From NCBI GenBank assembly GCA_020356105.1, contig CP070634.1, positions 3,476,504-3,521,285 of the forward strand: DNA of 44,782 nucleotides. The letters run 5' to 3'. The stretch comes from Rhodospirillales bacterium (GTDB taxonomy: Bacteria > Pseudomonadota > Alphaproteobacteria > UBA8366 > JADFVY01). Of this stretch, positions 20,602-29,435 are shown in pieces (the first letter of the stretch is position 1; the number at the start of each line of letters is the position of its first letter). The translations under genes were made by a program, and so were the position numbers. The notes under the pieces were generated by a model. That model was given only the letters and a program-made list of their open reading frames with translations, was not told the DNA's origin and did no database searches.

Positions 20602-23007
20602 ATGGACAGCCTATCCGGCACGGATCGCATCGCCATGCTCGAGGCGCTCGAACGACGCGTTCTCTGGCTCGCCTGCTGGACCATCCACAACGCCAACCAC
20701 ATCCGGCGGAACACCGACGGGCTGAAAGTCGGGGGCCACCAGTCGTCCTGTGCCTCCGCCACGACGCTGCTCACGGCGCTCTACCTCGATATCATGCGGC
20801 CGCAGGACCGGATCGCGGTCAAACCGCACGCGTCCCCGGTCCTGCATGCCATTCAATACCTTTTGGGCCGGCAAACTCGGCGCAAGCTGGAGGCGTTCCG
20901 GGCGCTTGGCGGTGCCCAGTCCTACCCGTCGCGCACCAAGGATAGCACCGATGTCGATTTCTCGACCGGCTCGGTCGGGCTCGGGGTCGGCGTCACTCTG
21001 TTTGCGGCGCTGATCCGGGACTACGTGCGTCTGCACCGGCTGGTCGACGGTGCCGATGCGCCGGGCCGCATGATCGCGGTGATGGGCGATGCCGAACTCG
21101 ACGAGGGCAATGTGTTCGAGGCCCTGCTCGAGGGCTGGAAGCACGACGTGCGGAACCTGTGGTGGGTCATCGACTACAACCGGCACTCGCTGGACGGGGT
21201 CGTGAACGACCATCTTTTCGGTCGGATCCGCGACTTCTTCGGTTCGGTCGGCTGGAGCGTCGTCAACCTGAAATATGGCAAGCGTCTGCAGGCCGCGTTC
21301 GAGGGACCGGCGGGCGAGGCCCTCAGACAGTGGATCGACGATTGCCCCAACCAGCACTACTCGGCCCTCACGTTCATGGGCGGGCCCGCCTGGCGCGAGC
21401 GGTTGCGGCGCGACCTCGCGGGCACCGCCGGGCTCGGTGAATTGCTCGACGGTCATGACGACGCCTCGTTGCACCGGCTGATGACCAATCTGGGCGGGCA
21501 CGATATGGAGAGCGTCCTGGAGGCGTTTCACGCCGTCGACGACGACCGTCCGCATTGCTTCGTCGCCTATACCATCAAGGGCCATGGATTGCCGCTTGCC
21601 GGCCACAAGGACAACCATGCCGGCCTGATGACTCCGGACCAGATGGACGCGTTCCGGGCGCTGCACGGGATCCCGCATGGCGAAGAGTGGGAGCGGTTCG
21701 CCGGCATGCAGGTCGACGCGCAGCGGGTCCGGACATTTCTCGACGGCGTGCCGTATGCGCAACGCAAGGCCATGACGGCACCCCGCCCGCTGACGGTTCC
21801 GGCGATTGCCCCGCCCCACGTCAAGCGCCTGTCGACGCAGGATGCCTTCGGCCGCATCCTGAACGATCTCGGCAAGGCGGACGGCGATCTTTGCCAGCGG
21901 ATCGTCACCACCTCGCCCGACGTCGCGATCTCGACCAACCTCGCGGGCTGGATCAACCAGCGCGGCGTGTTTCACCATGAAGAGCGTCCGGACGCCTTCC
22001 GCGAACAATCGATCGCGTCGCCGCTCAAATGGGATCAGGGGCCGTCCGGACAGCATATCGAGCTCGGGATCGCGGAGAACAACCTGTTCCTGATGCTGGC
22101 CGCGGCAGGTCTGAGCGACCGCCTGTTCGGGGCGCGTGTGATCCCGGTGGGTACGCTCTACGATCCGTTCATCGCGCGCGGCCTCGATGCGCTGAACTAT
22201 GCCTGCTACATGGATGCCCGCTTCGTCGTCGCCGGCACGCCCTCGGGAATTGCGCTGGCGCCGGAAGGCGGCGCGCACCAGTCGGTCGGCACACCGCTGA
22301 TCGGCATGGCGCAGGACGGGCTCGCGGCGTTCGAACCGTCCTACGCGGACGAGCTCGCGGTGTTGCTGGAATGGGCGTTCGATTACGTGCAGCGTGACGG
22401 TTCGGGCCGATCGGACATCGAATGGTTGCGCGACGTCGAGGGGGGCGCGGTCTATCTTCGCCTGTCGACGCGGCCGCTCGACCAGCCGCAGCGCGAGATC
22501 GATCCCGAAATCCGCCGCGGCATCGTCGCGGGCGGCTACTGGATACGTGAACCGGCGGCGGGCGCGGAGATTGCCATTGCCTATACCGGCGCCGTCGCGC
22601 CAGAGGCGGTGGGCGCCTGGGAGGAGCTCGTCAAGGAGTGCCCCGGCGCAGGATTGCTGGCGGTCACCTCGGCCGACCGGCTGGGCGCCGGATGGCACGC
22701 GGCGGAACGCGCGCGCCAGCACGGCGAAGGGTTGGGTGCGCGCAGCCATGTCGAGCGGTTGCTGGAACCGCTGGCTTCCGACGCCGGCCTGGTCACCGTC
22801 GCCGACGGCCATCCCGAGACCCTGTCCTGGCTCGGCGCCGTGCTCGGGCATCGGGTCAAGCCGCTGGGCGTCGAGCATTTCGGCCAATCGGGCGGCCTGT
22901 CTCAGCTGTTCCGGCACTACCGGATCGACGCCGCGGCCATTCTCGACGCCAGCGCCGCGGTCCTGGTCGGGCGGACGGTGCCGCGGGCTCCCAGGGCGGC
23001 GGAGTAG
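20602..23007 (+). CDS. Orphan pyruvate dehydrogenase E1 (AceE)-like / transketolase-family enzyme
   Basis: This 801-residue thiamine-diphosphate enzyme has the homodimeric E1 layout. LKVGGHQSSCASATTLL is near residue 43. The ThDP-binding motif GDAELDEGN...NLWWVIDYNRHSLDG is near 160-190, and YTIKGHGLPLAGHKDNHAG near 322 matches the AceE region. A C-terminal pyrimidine domain carries HIELGIAENNLFLML near 488. It is shorter than classical AceE (about 890). The ATG at 20602 was preferred over an earlier TTG. No E2 lipoyl acyltransferase or E3 gene is nearby, so a complete dehydrogenase complex is not encoded here. A stand-alone ketolase or decarboxylase role is possible. Confidence 0.82.
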   Translation: MDSLSGTDRIAMLEALERRVLWLACWTIHNANHIRRNTDGLKVGGHQSSCASATTLLTALYLDIMRPQDRIAVKPHASPVLHAIQYLLGRQTRRKLEAFRALGGAQSYPSRTKDSTDVDFSTGSVGLGVGVTLFAALIRDYVRLHRLVDGADAPGRMIAVMGDAELDEGNVFEALLEGWKHDVRNLWWVIDYNRHSLDGVVNDHLFGRIRDFFGSVGWSVVNLKYGKRLQAAFEGPAGEALRQWIDDCPNQHYSALTFMGGPAWRERLRRDLAGTAGLGELLDGHDDASLHRLMTNLGGHDMESVLEAFHAVDDDRPHCFVAYTIKGHGLPLAGHKDNHAGLMTPDQMDAFRALHGIPHGEEWERFAGMQVDAQRVRTFLDGVPYAQRKAMTAPRPLTVPAIAPPHVKRLSTQDAFGRILNDLGKADGDLCQRIVTTSPDVAISTNLAGWINQRGVFHHEERPDAFREQSIASPLKWDQGPSGQHIELGIAENNLFLMLAAAGLSDRLFGARVIPVGTLYDPFIARGLDALNYACYMDARFVVAGTPSGIALAPEGGAHQSVGTPLIGMAQDGLAAFEPSYADELAVLLEWAFDYVQRDGSGRSDIEWLRDVEGGAVYLRLSTRPLDQPQREIDPEIRRGIVAGGYWIREPAAGAEIAIAYTGAVAPEAVGAWEELVKECPGAGLLAVTSADRLGAGWHAAERARQHGEGLGARSHVERLLEPLASDAGLVTVADGHPETLSWLGAVLGHRVKPLGVEHFGQSGGLSQLFRHYRIDAAAILDASAAVLVGRTVPRAPRAAE

Positions 23008-23038
23008 CCCGTTGCCGACCCTCGCACTCGGCCACGAT

Positions 23039-23689
23039 ATGCGGTTATGCGCCGACGCGTATCTTCCCGGTTTCTGGGCCCGTGACCGGCGCGACCACTT
23101 TCTGTTGCGCCCCGACGTCGAATGGCCGTTATCGTTCGATCCGATGGTGTGGCCGTCGATATTCGACAGCCCGGACGAGGTGCGGGTGCCGGGCCTAAAG
23201 GATTGGTGGCCCGAGCGTCCGCCGACCATCGTCGCCGAACCCGCCGAAAAGCGATACGACGCGTTCATGGATCTGTGGCCGAGCCTGGAGGAGATGCTGG
23301 CGGTCTTCCGCAAGCGCGCGAAGCCTGGCGCGTGCGGCGTGCCGATCGCGGTGGAGATGGTCGGCGATGTCACGCCAGAATCCGACATCGCGCCATGGCC
23401 CGACTTCGACACGGAGGTGCCCGTCCAGAGCCGCCCGGACGACTGGGTCTTTCTCGGCTACGACATCTGCGATTTCGGCTGGATCAGCGGGCTCAGCAAT
23501 TGCGGCGGAAGCGGTGAGGAGATGCGGCGCCTGCGCGCCGCGTGGCAAGACCGCCTCAATGCGTTCGGCCTGTTCGAGTCCCGTGCCGACGCCGCGGCGT
23601 ACCGCGCAGCCAGCGATCAGCGGGTCGCCGAGCACGCACCCTTCCGCATCTTCGCCCTCTACCGCGCGCCGCGCGCCGAGCGACGATGA
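23039..23689 (+). CDS. Hypothetical protein following the E1-like gene
   Basis: This 216-residue soluble protein starts at the ATG at 23039; a TTG at 23012 would add nine residues. It is rich in Trp and Asp, with motifs WPSIFDSP, PSLEEMLAVFRKRAKPG and WVFLGYDICDFGWISGLSNCG. No signal peptide or membrane segment is seen. It begins 31 bases after the E1-like gene, so co-transcription is likely. I do not recognise the family. Its codon use and GC level look like its neighbours, and the opposite-strand frame through it looks like a shadow. Confidence 0.7.
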   Translation: MRLCADAYLPGFWARDRRDHFLLRPDVEWPLSFDPMVWPSIFDSPDEVRVPGLKDWWPERPPTIVAEPAEKRYDAFMDLWPSLEEMLAVFRKRAKPGACGVPIAVEMVGDVTPESDIAPWPDFDTEVPVQSRPDDWVFLGYDICDFGWISGLSNCGGSGEEMRRLRAAWQDRLNAFGLFESRADAAAYRAASDQRVAEHAPFRIFALYRAPRAERR

Positions 23690-23855
23690 TCCGGGAAATT
23701 GGGAGACGATCGGAGACACATTACGAGCACCGCGGGCGACCGGCGAGCCCCGCCGGGCATTTACCCGTTTTGCGCGTACTCGGATTCGCTATGCTCTGAA
23801 AGGTTGTAATTCCCCGATTCACCCCGGCACAGGAAAGCTCATCGGCGCGGGGCGG

Positions 23856-24416
23856 TTACTGAACCGTCGTGGTCTGCGGCGCCTGGATCGTCTCGGGCAG
23901 GTTCTCGGCCGGCAGCACGCGGTTCATGCCGTCGCTTTCAATCTGCAGGCGGCAGGTCTCGCCGGGCTGGACGATGCGGTCGCCCTCCATCAGGTCCTGC
24001 ACCAGCGTGAACTCCTCGCCGGTGTCGAGGATGATCGAATACTCGATGCCGGGCCGCTCGCTCAACTTGTCGGCGGCCTGCCGCCCGGCACCGCCGCCGG
24101 CCACCGCGCCGACCGTCGCCGCCGTCTGGGTGGCCAGATCCCGACCCACGCCGTCGCCGATCTGGCTGCCCAGTATCGCGCCGACGAGCACGCCGACGAC
24201 CGTGCCGATGGCTTCGCCCTTCTCGGGCGCATCGTCGCCGCGAATGGCGACTTCCCGCGCCTCCAGCACGCGACAGCGAACGACTTGCTTCGAGCTGCCC
24301 GCCTCGCTGTCGCGATACAGCGAGTCGCTGACCTTCGGGCTGCTGCACGCGGCGAGAAGCCCGATGCAGGCCGCCACCAGTACGGCTCGGCCCGATTCGA
24401 TCTTAAGAAGGCGCAC
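23856..24416 (-). CDS. Glycine-zipper lipoprotein
   Basis: This 186-residue predicted lipoprotein has a hydrophobic signal and a lipobox GLLAAC with Cys24. A glycine-zipper stretch, GTVVGVLVGAILGSQIGDGVG, lies near 69-90, followed by AATVGAVAGGGAGRQAA. Such zippers occur in SlyB/17-kDa-antigen-type envelope proteins. The C-terminal part (EYSIILDTGEEFTLVQDLMEGDRIVQPGETCRL) looks like a small beta-domain. There is no in-frame ATG near the start; the GTG at 24416 has GGAG eight bases upstream, and a TTG at 24431 is the alternative. It sits alone between convergent and divergent neighbours. An envelope-stability role is inferred only. Confidence 0.78.
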   Translation of the reverse strand: MRLLKIESGRAVLVAACIGLLAACSSPKVSDSLYRDSEAGSSKQVVRCRVLEAREVAIRGDDAPEKGEAIGTVVGVLVGAILGSQIGDGVGRDLATQTAATVGAVAGGGAGRQAADKLSERPGIEYSIILDTGEEFTLVQDLMEGDRIVQPGETCRLQIESDGMNRVLPAENLPETIQAPQTTTVQ

Positions 24417-24621
24417 GTTCCCGCTCCGCAATTCGGGATGCCGCAGTGGAGCTCCGCAAAGCCCTTAGCGGGCATCGACGCTTTCTAGCAGCACCTGCGT
24501 TAATATTCCATCTATCGGCACCGACCGGCAAGTTTCGCGGATCTTTGCGACCGCAACATGGCAGACCGCTTGCCGCCCGCGGAACAGCCGTTACACTCTG
24601 CATCGGACGGAGGACGGGCGG

Positions 24622-25533
24622 ATGAGCAAGAGCATCGGATTCATCGGGCTGGGTGTGCTGGGCTCGGCAATCGCGGAGCATCTCGTCGCGGCAGGCTGCC
24701 GCGTCATTGGCTGCGATATCGACGCGGGACGGCTCGCGGATCTGCGCGCGGCCGGCGGGGAGGCTGCCGCCACACCCCGCGAGACGGCGGAACGGTCGGG
24801 CGTGGTCTTCCTGTGCCTGCCGACGGCCGCGGCCCTGCACGAGGTGGTTTCGGGACCGGACGGCCTTATTCGGGCCGACCGCGCGGGACAGATCGTCGTG
24901 GAGTTGTCGACCTTCTCGATTGCCGACAAGGAGAAGGCCCGCGACTCGCTGGCCGACGTCGGCAAGGTCCTGCTCGACTGCCCGGTCAGCGGCAACCGGC
25001 TCATGGCGCTCGAGCGCAAGCTCACGGCGTTCGGCAGCGGTGACCCGGCGGCCTGGAAGGCGGTCGCGCCGATCATCGATCTGTTCACCCGGCGCAGCCA
25101 TTATGTCGGGGTGTTCGGTTGCGGCATGAAGATGAAGTTCTGCGGCAATATCCTCAATCTCGTGCATAACAGCGTCGCGGCCGAAATCATGGTGCTGGGG
25201 ATGAAATCGGGCCTCGATCCGAAACTGATCCACGAAGTGATCAGCGGCAGCGGTTCATCCTCGGCCATGTTCGAGGTGCGCGGCGCCCTGATGGCCGAGA
25301 ACGACTACGACAAGGAAGGGATGAATTTTTCCATCCCGCTCAAGGATTCGCGGCTGATCGCCGAGCATGCGGCGCGTTACCTCGTGCCGACCCCGATCTA
25401 CCATGCCGCACTCCAGAACTATTATGCCGCGGTCGCACAGGGCCATGGCGACGAAGATCAGTCGGCCGTCTGCGCGGCGATGGAGCGTGCGGCCAACTGC
25501 GAGCGCAAGCCGCCCAACGGGGAACGCCGGTAA
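24622..25533 (+). CDS. NAD(P)-dependent oxidoreductase, 3-hydroxyisobutyrate dehydrogenase family
   Basis: This 303-residue beta-hydroxyacid dehydrogenase has the N-terminal Rossmann motif GFIGLGVLGSAIAEHL, the substrate-loop DCPVSGNRLMALERK near 118-132, and a conserved lysine region CGMKMKFCGNILNLVHN near 170-187. The all-alpha C-terminal domain follows. The ATG at 24622 has a strong GGAGG site. It stands alone on its transcript with MsrA 100 bases downstream. A paralogue of the same family is at 42625-43566. The hydroxyacid substrate is unknown. Confidence 0.9.
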   Translation: MSKSIGFIGLGVLGSAIAEHLVAAGCRVIGCDIDAGRLADLRAAGGEAAATPRETAERSGVVFLCLPTAAALHEVVSGPDGLIRADRAGQIVVELSTFSIADKEKARDSLADVGKVLLDCPVSGNRLMALERKLTAFGSGDPAAWKAVAPIIDLFTRRSHYVGVFGCGMKMKFCGNILNLVHNSVAAEIMVLGMKSGLDPKLIHEVISGSGSSSAMFEVRGALMAENDYDKEGMNFSIPLKDSRLIAEHAARYLVPTPIYHAALQNYYAAVAQGHGDEDQSAVCAAMERAANCERKPPNGERR

Positions 25534-25633
25534 GCGAAGCGGCACGTTGTCCGACAGCTCGCCCGTCGCCGCGCAGTTGCCGCCGCGCGCGAACGTGGTA
25601 ACCTGCAGAGTCAGGACATGGGAGGATATCGAC

Positions 25634-26107
25634 ATGGCCACCGCAACCCTCGCCGCCGGTTGTTTCTGGTGCGTTGAGGCCGCGGTCAGGCTGATCCCGG
25701 GCGTCACGGCAACCGAGGTCGGCTTCATGGGCGGCCATGTGGCCAACCCGACCTACCGGCAGGTCGGATCGGGCGCCACGGGTCATGCGGCGGTCGTGCG
25801 GATCGAATATGATCCGGACGCTCTGACCTATGCCGAGCTGCTCAGCTCGTTCTGGAAGTTCCACGATCCGACGCAGCGCAACCGGCAGGGCCCCGACGTC
25901 GGAACCGCCTTTCGTTCCGTCATCTTTGTCCATGACGAGGCCCAGAACCACGCCGCGCGGGAGTCGAAGATGGCGCTCGAGCGGTCCGGGCGGTACGGCG
26001 TGCCGATCGTCACGCAGATCGTTCCGGCCGGCGATTTCTGGCGTGCGGAAGAGCACCATCAGCGATATCTCGAGAAACGGGGCCTGGCGCTCGGCGCCGA
26101 GGGCTGA
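25634..26107 (+). CDS. msrA: Peptide-methionine (S)-S-oxide reductase MsrA
   Basis: This 157-residue protein has the hallmark GCFWC motif at 9-13, with Cys10 the catalytic cysteine. GFMGGHVANPTYRQV is close to the family's substrate-site stretch, and FWKFHDPTQRNRQGPDVGTAFRSVIF and FWRAEEHHQRYLEK follow. It reduces the S-epimer of methionine sulfoxide, repairing proteins after oxidation. The ATG at 25634 follows GGGAGG; the longer upstream frame belongs to the reading shadow of the oxidoreductase gene. The short C-terminus lacks obvious extra recycling cysteines. Confidence 0.96.
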   Translation: MATATLAAGCFWCVEAAVRLIPGVTATEVGFMGGHVANPTYRQVGSGATGHAAVVRIEYDPDALTYAELLSSFWKFHDPTQRNRQGPDVGTAFRSVIFVHDEAQNHAARESKMALERSGRYGVPIVTQIVPAGDFWRAEEHHQRYLEKRGLALGAEG

Positions 26108-26185
26108 CCCCCGGTCCGCCATCATTCCGCCGAATTGGTGGGATCCGATGGATCGATGCGCGCGGTCGAATCGATGGTATGCGAT

Positions 26186-26803
26186 ATGTCCTGGACCCCT
26201 TGCCTGAGGAGCTTTCGGATCGCGGCCGTTGTTCTTGTGCTATCGCCCGCCGCGATGGCGCAACCGCAACCGCCATCGCCGGCGGACAGGCTGGTCGCCG
26301 CGGCGATGGAGCGGACCCGGGTCGACGTCACCTATGACGGTTCCTACCGGATGCTGCAATACCCGGGCGGCGACGTGCCCGACGATATCGGCGTGTGCAC
26401 CGACCTGGTGATCCGAGCCTATCGTGCAGGGATCGGGGTCGACCTTCAGAAAGAGGTCCACGAAGACATGATTCGGGCGTTCGCTGCGTATCCGACGATC
26501 TGGGGCCTCGGGCGGCCGGATCGCAATATCGATCACCGGCGCGTGCCCAACCTCGAGGTCTTCTTCTCGCGGCGCGGCACATCGCTGGCGATCAGCGGGG
26601 CCGCGCATGACTATCGGCCCGGCGACCTCGTCACCTGGCGTCTTCCGGGCAATCTTCCGCATATCGGCATCGTGACCGACCGCCGCTCGGCGGACGGCGC
26701 GCGGCCGCTTGTCGTTCACAACATCGGCCGCGGCCCGGAGATCGAGGACATGCTGTTCGCCTACCCGATCAGCGCCCATTTCCGCTATCTGCCGGGAGGC
26801 TGA
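26186..26803 (+). CDS. DUF1287 secreted protein
   Basis: This protein of about 205 residues has a signal peptide (SFRIAAVVLVLSPAAMA, cleavage near 25). The mature part carries the DUF1287 signature YPGGDVPDDIGVCTDLVIRAYR with Cys71, RPDRNIDHRRVPNLEVFF near 111-127, and a later LPHIGIVTD with His159. A Cys/His pair in this order suggests an NlpC/P60-like amidase or peptidase acting in the periplasm, but this is inference. The start is uncertain: ATGs at 26156, 26174 and 26186 are in frame, and 26186 gives the most compact signal peptide. It ends 5 bases from the convergent OsmC gene. Confidence 0.82.
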   Translation: MSWTPCLRSFRIAAVVLVLSPAAMAQPQPPSPADRLVAAAMERTRVDVTYDGSYRMLQYPGGDVPDDIGVCTDLVIRAYRAGIGVDLQKEVHEDMIRAFAAYPTIWGLGRPDRNIDHRRVPNLEVFFSRRGTSLAISGAAHDYRPGDLVTWRLPGNLPHIGIVTDRRSADGARPLVVHNIGRGPEIEDMLFAYPISAHFRYLPGG

Positions 26804-26808
26804 CGGCC

Positions 26809-27234
26809 CTAATCCCCCTCGACGATCTCGAAGTCATGCGTGACGGTCGCCGTCGCCGCCAGCATGAGCGTCGCCGAACAGTATTTCTCGGACGACAGCT
26901 TGACCGCGCGCTCGACGGCGGCCGGCTTCAGCCCGCGGCCATGCACCACGTAATGCGCGTGGATCCGCTTGTAGACCTTGGGCACCGTGTCGGCGCGCTC
27001 GCCCTCGATCTCGACGACGACGCCCGTCACCGCTTCGCGGGCCTTCTGCAGGATCGAGACGACGTCGATCGCCGTGCATCCGCCCATGCCCAGCAGCAGC
27101 ATCTCCATCGGCCGGATGCCCACCGACGGCTCTCCTTCACCTGGAAGACCCTGCATGACGACGGCATGGCCGCTCTGCGACTCCCCAACGAACCGGGATC
27201 CTTCGATCCATCTGACGCGCGCCGTTGTTGTCAT
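26809..27234 (-). CDS. OsmC/Ohr family protein
   Basis: This 141-residue OsmC-family thiol protein has the two redox cysteines Cys53 (GMGGCTAIDVV) and Cys119 (SEKYCSATLML), and an RPMEMLLLGMGGC helix. These proteins reduce organic hydroperoxides and, in some cases, process persulfide or disulfide compounds. The YhfA-like length suggests the OsmC rather than Ohr branch. The ATG at 27234 was chosen; the promoter carries an ATTA-N8-TAAT repeat also found upstream of the FadL and DsrE2-TusA genes, so a shared sulfur-linked regulation is plausible. Confidence 0.92.
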   Translation of the reverse strand: MTTTARVRWIEGSRFVGESQSGHAVVMQGLPGEGEPSVGIRPMEMLLLGMGGCTAIDVVSILQKAREAVTGVVVEIEGERADTVPKVYKRIHAHYVVHGRGLKPAAVERAVKLSSEKYCSATLMLAATATVTHDFEIVEGD

Positions 27235-27258
27235 CTCTGCGTTCCTGAGACATTTTCT

Positions 27259-27300
27259 ATTAGTACACTCTAATATATCATGCGGCGGCTGAGCCGCCAA
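27259..27300 (-). promoter_or_regulatory. OsmC promoter with ATTA-N8-TAAT operator
   Basis: On the minus strand TTGGCG (27295-27300) and TATATT (27272-27277), 17 bases apart, make a good promoter. The inverted repeat ATTAG-AGTGTA-CTAAT (27259-27274) overlaps the -10. The site is 25 bases upstream of the OsmC start. The same architecture occurs at 29408-29423 and 30709-30724. Confidence 0.7.
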
Positions 27301-27408
27301 CCGCCATGATGTCGCACGGGCAGCTCGCCGCGCAGGCCACGCGGCCGATTGGCGAAGATCTCGATCCGGCAGCAGGAAGGGCGGATCAGCCGCGCGGCAA
27401 CCGCGCGC

Positions 27409-27783
27409 TCAGTCGACGCCCCGCACCGTCACGCGATCCCCGTCGATCACGTGCTTCAACGCGGCGATGTCGCCGATCGCGCGGGCCCAGACGTCGCTGG
27501 TGCCGCGTGCGGCGCGGCGCCCGTTGCGCGTGAACGGAAGGGTCTCGAAATCGATGCCGCAGGTCTTGCTCCTGCCGCACAGGACAAAATCCCCCGGCCG
27601 ACCTATCGACGGCTGACCGGAATGCTGCGGCACCGGGCCGGGGGCGGAAAACACGACGGCGTTGTCGGCAACCTGCGCCTTCGACAGGAACGGCAGGGAA
27701 TCGCGAATCGCGTTTCCCGCCGGCGTGTCGAGCAGCTTTGCATGGAGCTCGACCGGGCCGATTGTGATCTTGATCCGGCGCAC
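27409..27783 (-). CDS. Cyclophilin-like fold protein (TM1367/DUF3830-like)
   Basis: This 124-residue protein resembles small cyclophilin-like domains. It has an N-terminal KITIGPVELHAKLLDTPAGNAI strand-helix, a GDFVLCGRSKTCGIDF stretch, and a C-terminal ALKHVIDGDRVTVRGVD, matching the GD...FG...KDGE-type pattern of TM1367. The start is a GTG at 27783, preceded by GGGAGGAAA at a good distance; no ATG fits as well. No catalytic residue set for prolyl isomerase can be confirmed, and function in the family is not settled. It lies between OsmC and FadL genes on the same strand but with its own gaps. Confidence 0.68.
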   Translation of the reverse strand: MRRIKITIGPVELHAKLLDTPAGNAIRDSLPFLSKAQVADNAVVFSAPGPVPQHSGQPSIGRPGDFVLCGRSKTCGIDFETLPFTRNGRRAARGTSDVWARAIGDIAALKHVIDGDRVTVRGVD

Positions 27784-27941
27784 CGTTTCCTCCCGACCCC
27801 GCAGGGTCATGCGTCGTCGTTATGGAGGAGTAAACGCCACAGCCACCCCGAATCAATCCCTACCCGAGGCGATTTTCGCAAAAAACAGTCACCGCGGCCG
27901 ACCTCGGACCGGTCGCATCCGCCCGGCCGCATCGACGCAAG

Positions 27942-27977
27942 CGAAAAGAAGAAGGGCCGGTCTTGCCGACCGGCCCT
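27942..27977 (-). terminator. Rho-independent terminator of the FadL-like gene
   Basis: AGGGCCGGTC and GACCGGCCCT form a perfect 10-bp stem with a 5-base loop. On the minus strand it is followed by TCTTCTTTTCGC. It starts 28 bases past the FadL-like stop, in the right orientation. Confidence 0.88.
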
Positions 27978-28004
27978 CTTTGCATGGTTGGGTCGGGTGG
28001 CCCG

Positions 28005-29246
28005 TCAGAACGTCCAGGTCCAGCCGGCCGTCAGCTCCCACTGGTACATCTCGATCTTGATCGTGCCGGGGCTGCCGAGGGGGTCGGGACCGGTGACGCT
28101 GGTCGACGGCGAATACATGCCGCCGAAATTGAACGCGCTGTTCGGCGTGTGCTGCCAGGTCAGGCCGGCCGTGTAATGCTGCTCCTGCACGCCCGGCGCC
28201 AGGATGTTGAACAGCACCTCGGAGGCCGGGATCGGGTTGTCGTTGAAGCCGACGCCCGCGCGCAGCGCCACCGTCGGGGTGGTCTGCCACTGGACGCCGA
28301 ACTTGAAGGCGTCGACATCCTGCCAGCCGAAACCGGCGCCGTTGTCGGTTCCCAACAGCTGTCCGCCAACGGTCAGATTCGAAATCGGATTGGCAACGGC
28401 CTTGACGTCGCTGTACCAGATCCGCTTCCAGTCGGCGAGCAGGGTCAGGCCCGGCGTCGCCTTCCAGGCGAAGCCGGCCTGCAAGGCCGGCGGGATGTCG
28501 AAATCGCCCTGCTCGGCGAACAGGCCCTTGTATTTGTCGAATTCGGTCATGTAGGTGCGGCTCTGGTAGGCAACGCCGAAACTGACCGCCGGCACGATGT
28601 CCCATTGCAGGCCGAGCCGTCCACCGACTCCGTAGGACCAGTCATACCCGTTGTTGGTCAGCTTGGTGGGATCGGAGGAAGACAACGAGAACGCGCTGAT
28701 GCCATAGGCCTTGAACCGCTGCATCGCGAAGATCGGGCTGATTCCCAGCGAGACGCCGGAGCCGACATCGCGCGCATAGGTGCCTTGCAGGAACAGCTGC
28801 GCGAGATCGACGCCCGTCTGCCCGGTACTGCCGAACGGGCCGACCGGCGGATAGGTCGTGTTCATCCCGCCATTGCCGTAGATCGCCCAGCCCCAGGCCG
28901 AGACGGCATCGATCTCGTACCGGGCGGCGAGCGACGGGATCAGGAAGTAATTGTTGTCGCTCGTATGCACGCCGTTGTTGAAGCCGGTTCCCGTGAGCGT
29001 GCTCTTGCGGCGCGGGCTGAATACCGAAAGATCGACGTTGAACTGCGAATCGACCCCGGTCAGCGACGCCGGGTTCGTCGCCTGCGACATGGCGTCGAAA
29101 TCGGCCGCGACGCCGGCGCCCGCCATCGACTTGTTGATGGCGCCATAGCCATGCGAGAAATACCCTTCCGTTGCCTGCGCCGGTGCAAGGCCGAAGGTGG
29201 CGCCGGCGACAAGGCCCGCCGCGCAGCCATACAGAATCTTCTTCAT
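28005..29246 (-). CDS. FadL/TodX-type outer-membrane transport protein
   Basis: This 413-residue protein has a signal peptide (MKKILYGCAAGLVAGATFGL, cleavage after APAQA near 25). A mature N-terminus in the style of OMPP1/FadL/TodX porins follows, with the hatch-like GYGAINKSMAGAGVA and the family motif ATNPASL near 55-61. It then alternates into beta-strands and ends in WELTAGWTWTF, a barrel C-terminus with terminal Phe. These porins pass hydrophobic compounds across the outer membrane. The ATG at 29246 has GGGGGA upstream. A strong promoter about 160 bases upstream carries the shared ATTA-N8-TAAT site. Substrate is unknown; co-regulation with TusA/DsrE2 hints at hydrophobic sulfur compounds or lipids. 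Confidence 0.9.
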   Translation of the reverse strand: MKKILYGCAAGLVAGATFGLAPAQATEGYFSHGYGAINKSMAGAGVAADFDAMSQATNPASLTGVDSQFNVDLSVFSPRRKSTLTGTGFNNGVHTSDNNYFLIPSLAARYEIDAVSAWGWAIYGNGGMNTTYPPVGPFGSTGQTGVDLAQLFLQGTYARDVGSGVSLGISPIFAMQRFKAYGISAFSLSSSDPTKLTNNGYDWSYGVGGRLGLQWDIVPAVSFGVAYQSRTYMTEFDKYKGLFAEQGDFDIPPALQAGFAWKATPGLTLLADWKRIWYSDVKAVANPISNLTVGGQLLGTDNGAGFGWQDVDAFKFGVQWQTTPTVALRAGVGFNDNPIPASEVLFNILAPGVQEQHYTAGLTWQHTPNSAFNFGGMYSPSTSVTGPDPLGSPGTIKIEMYQWELTAGWTWTF

Positions 29247-29407
29247 ATTGTCCCCCGAGATTGAAGACAGCGTCGCCAGCTTGCCCTGCCCAGGCGTTCC
29301 CGCCCGCGGCACTCCGCCCTGGCTCGTTGCCGGAAGCACAAGACGCACTCCCTCGTTCGGTTGCGACCCGCCGATCCGCGCAGGCCATGTCTGTGACGAT
29401 TGCCTAA

Positions 29408-29435
29408 ATTATCATCATCTAATGTATTCTGCCAA
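29408..29435 (-). promoter_or_regulatory. FadL promoter with ATTA-N8-TAAT operator
   Basis: On the minus strand TTGGCA (29430-29435) and GATAAT (29408-29413), with a 16-base spacer, form a near-consensus promoter. The inverted repeat ATTAG-ATGATG-ATAAT (29408-29423) covers the spacer and the -10, consistent with repression. Confidence 0.72.

Noticed and set aside
20611..23412. A 933-codon minus-strand frame
   Set aside because: It mirrors the E1-like enzyme, whose ThDP motifs are clear; the opposite protein has no recognisable feature.
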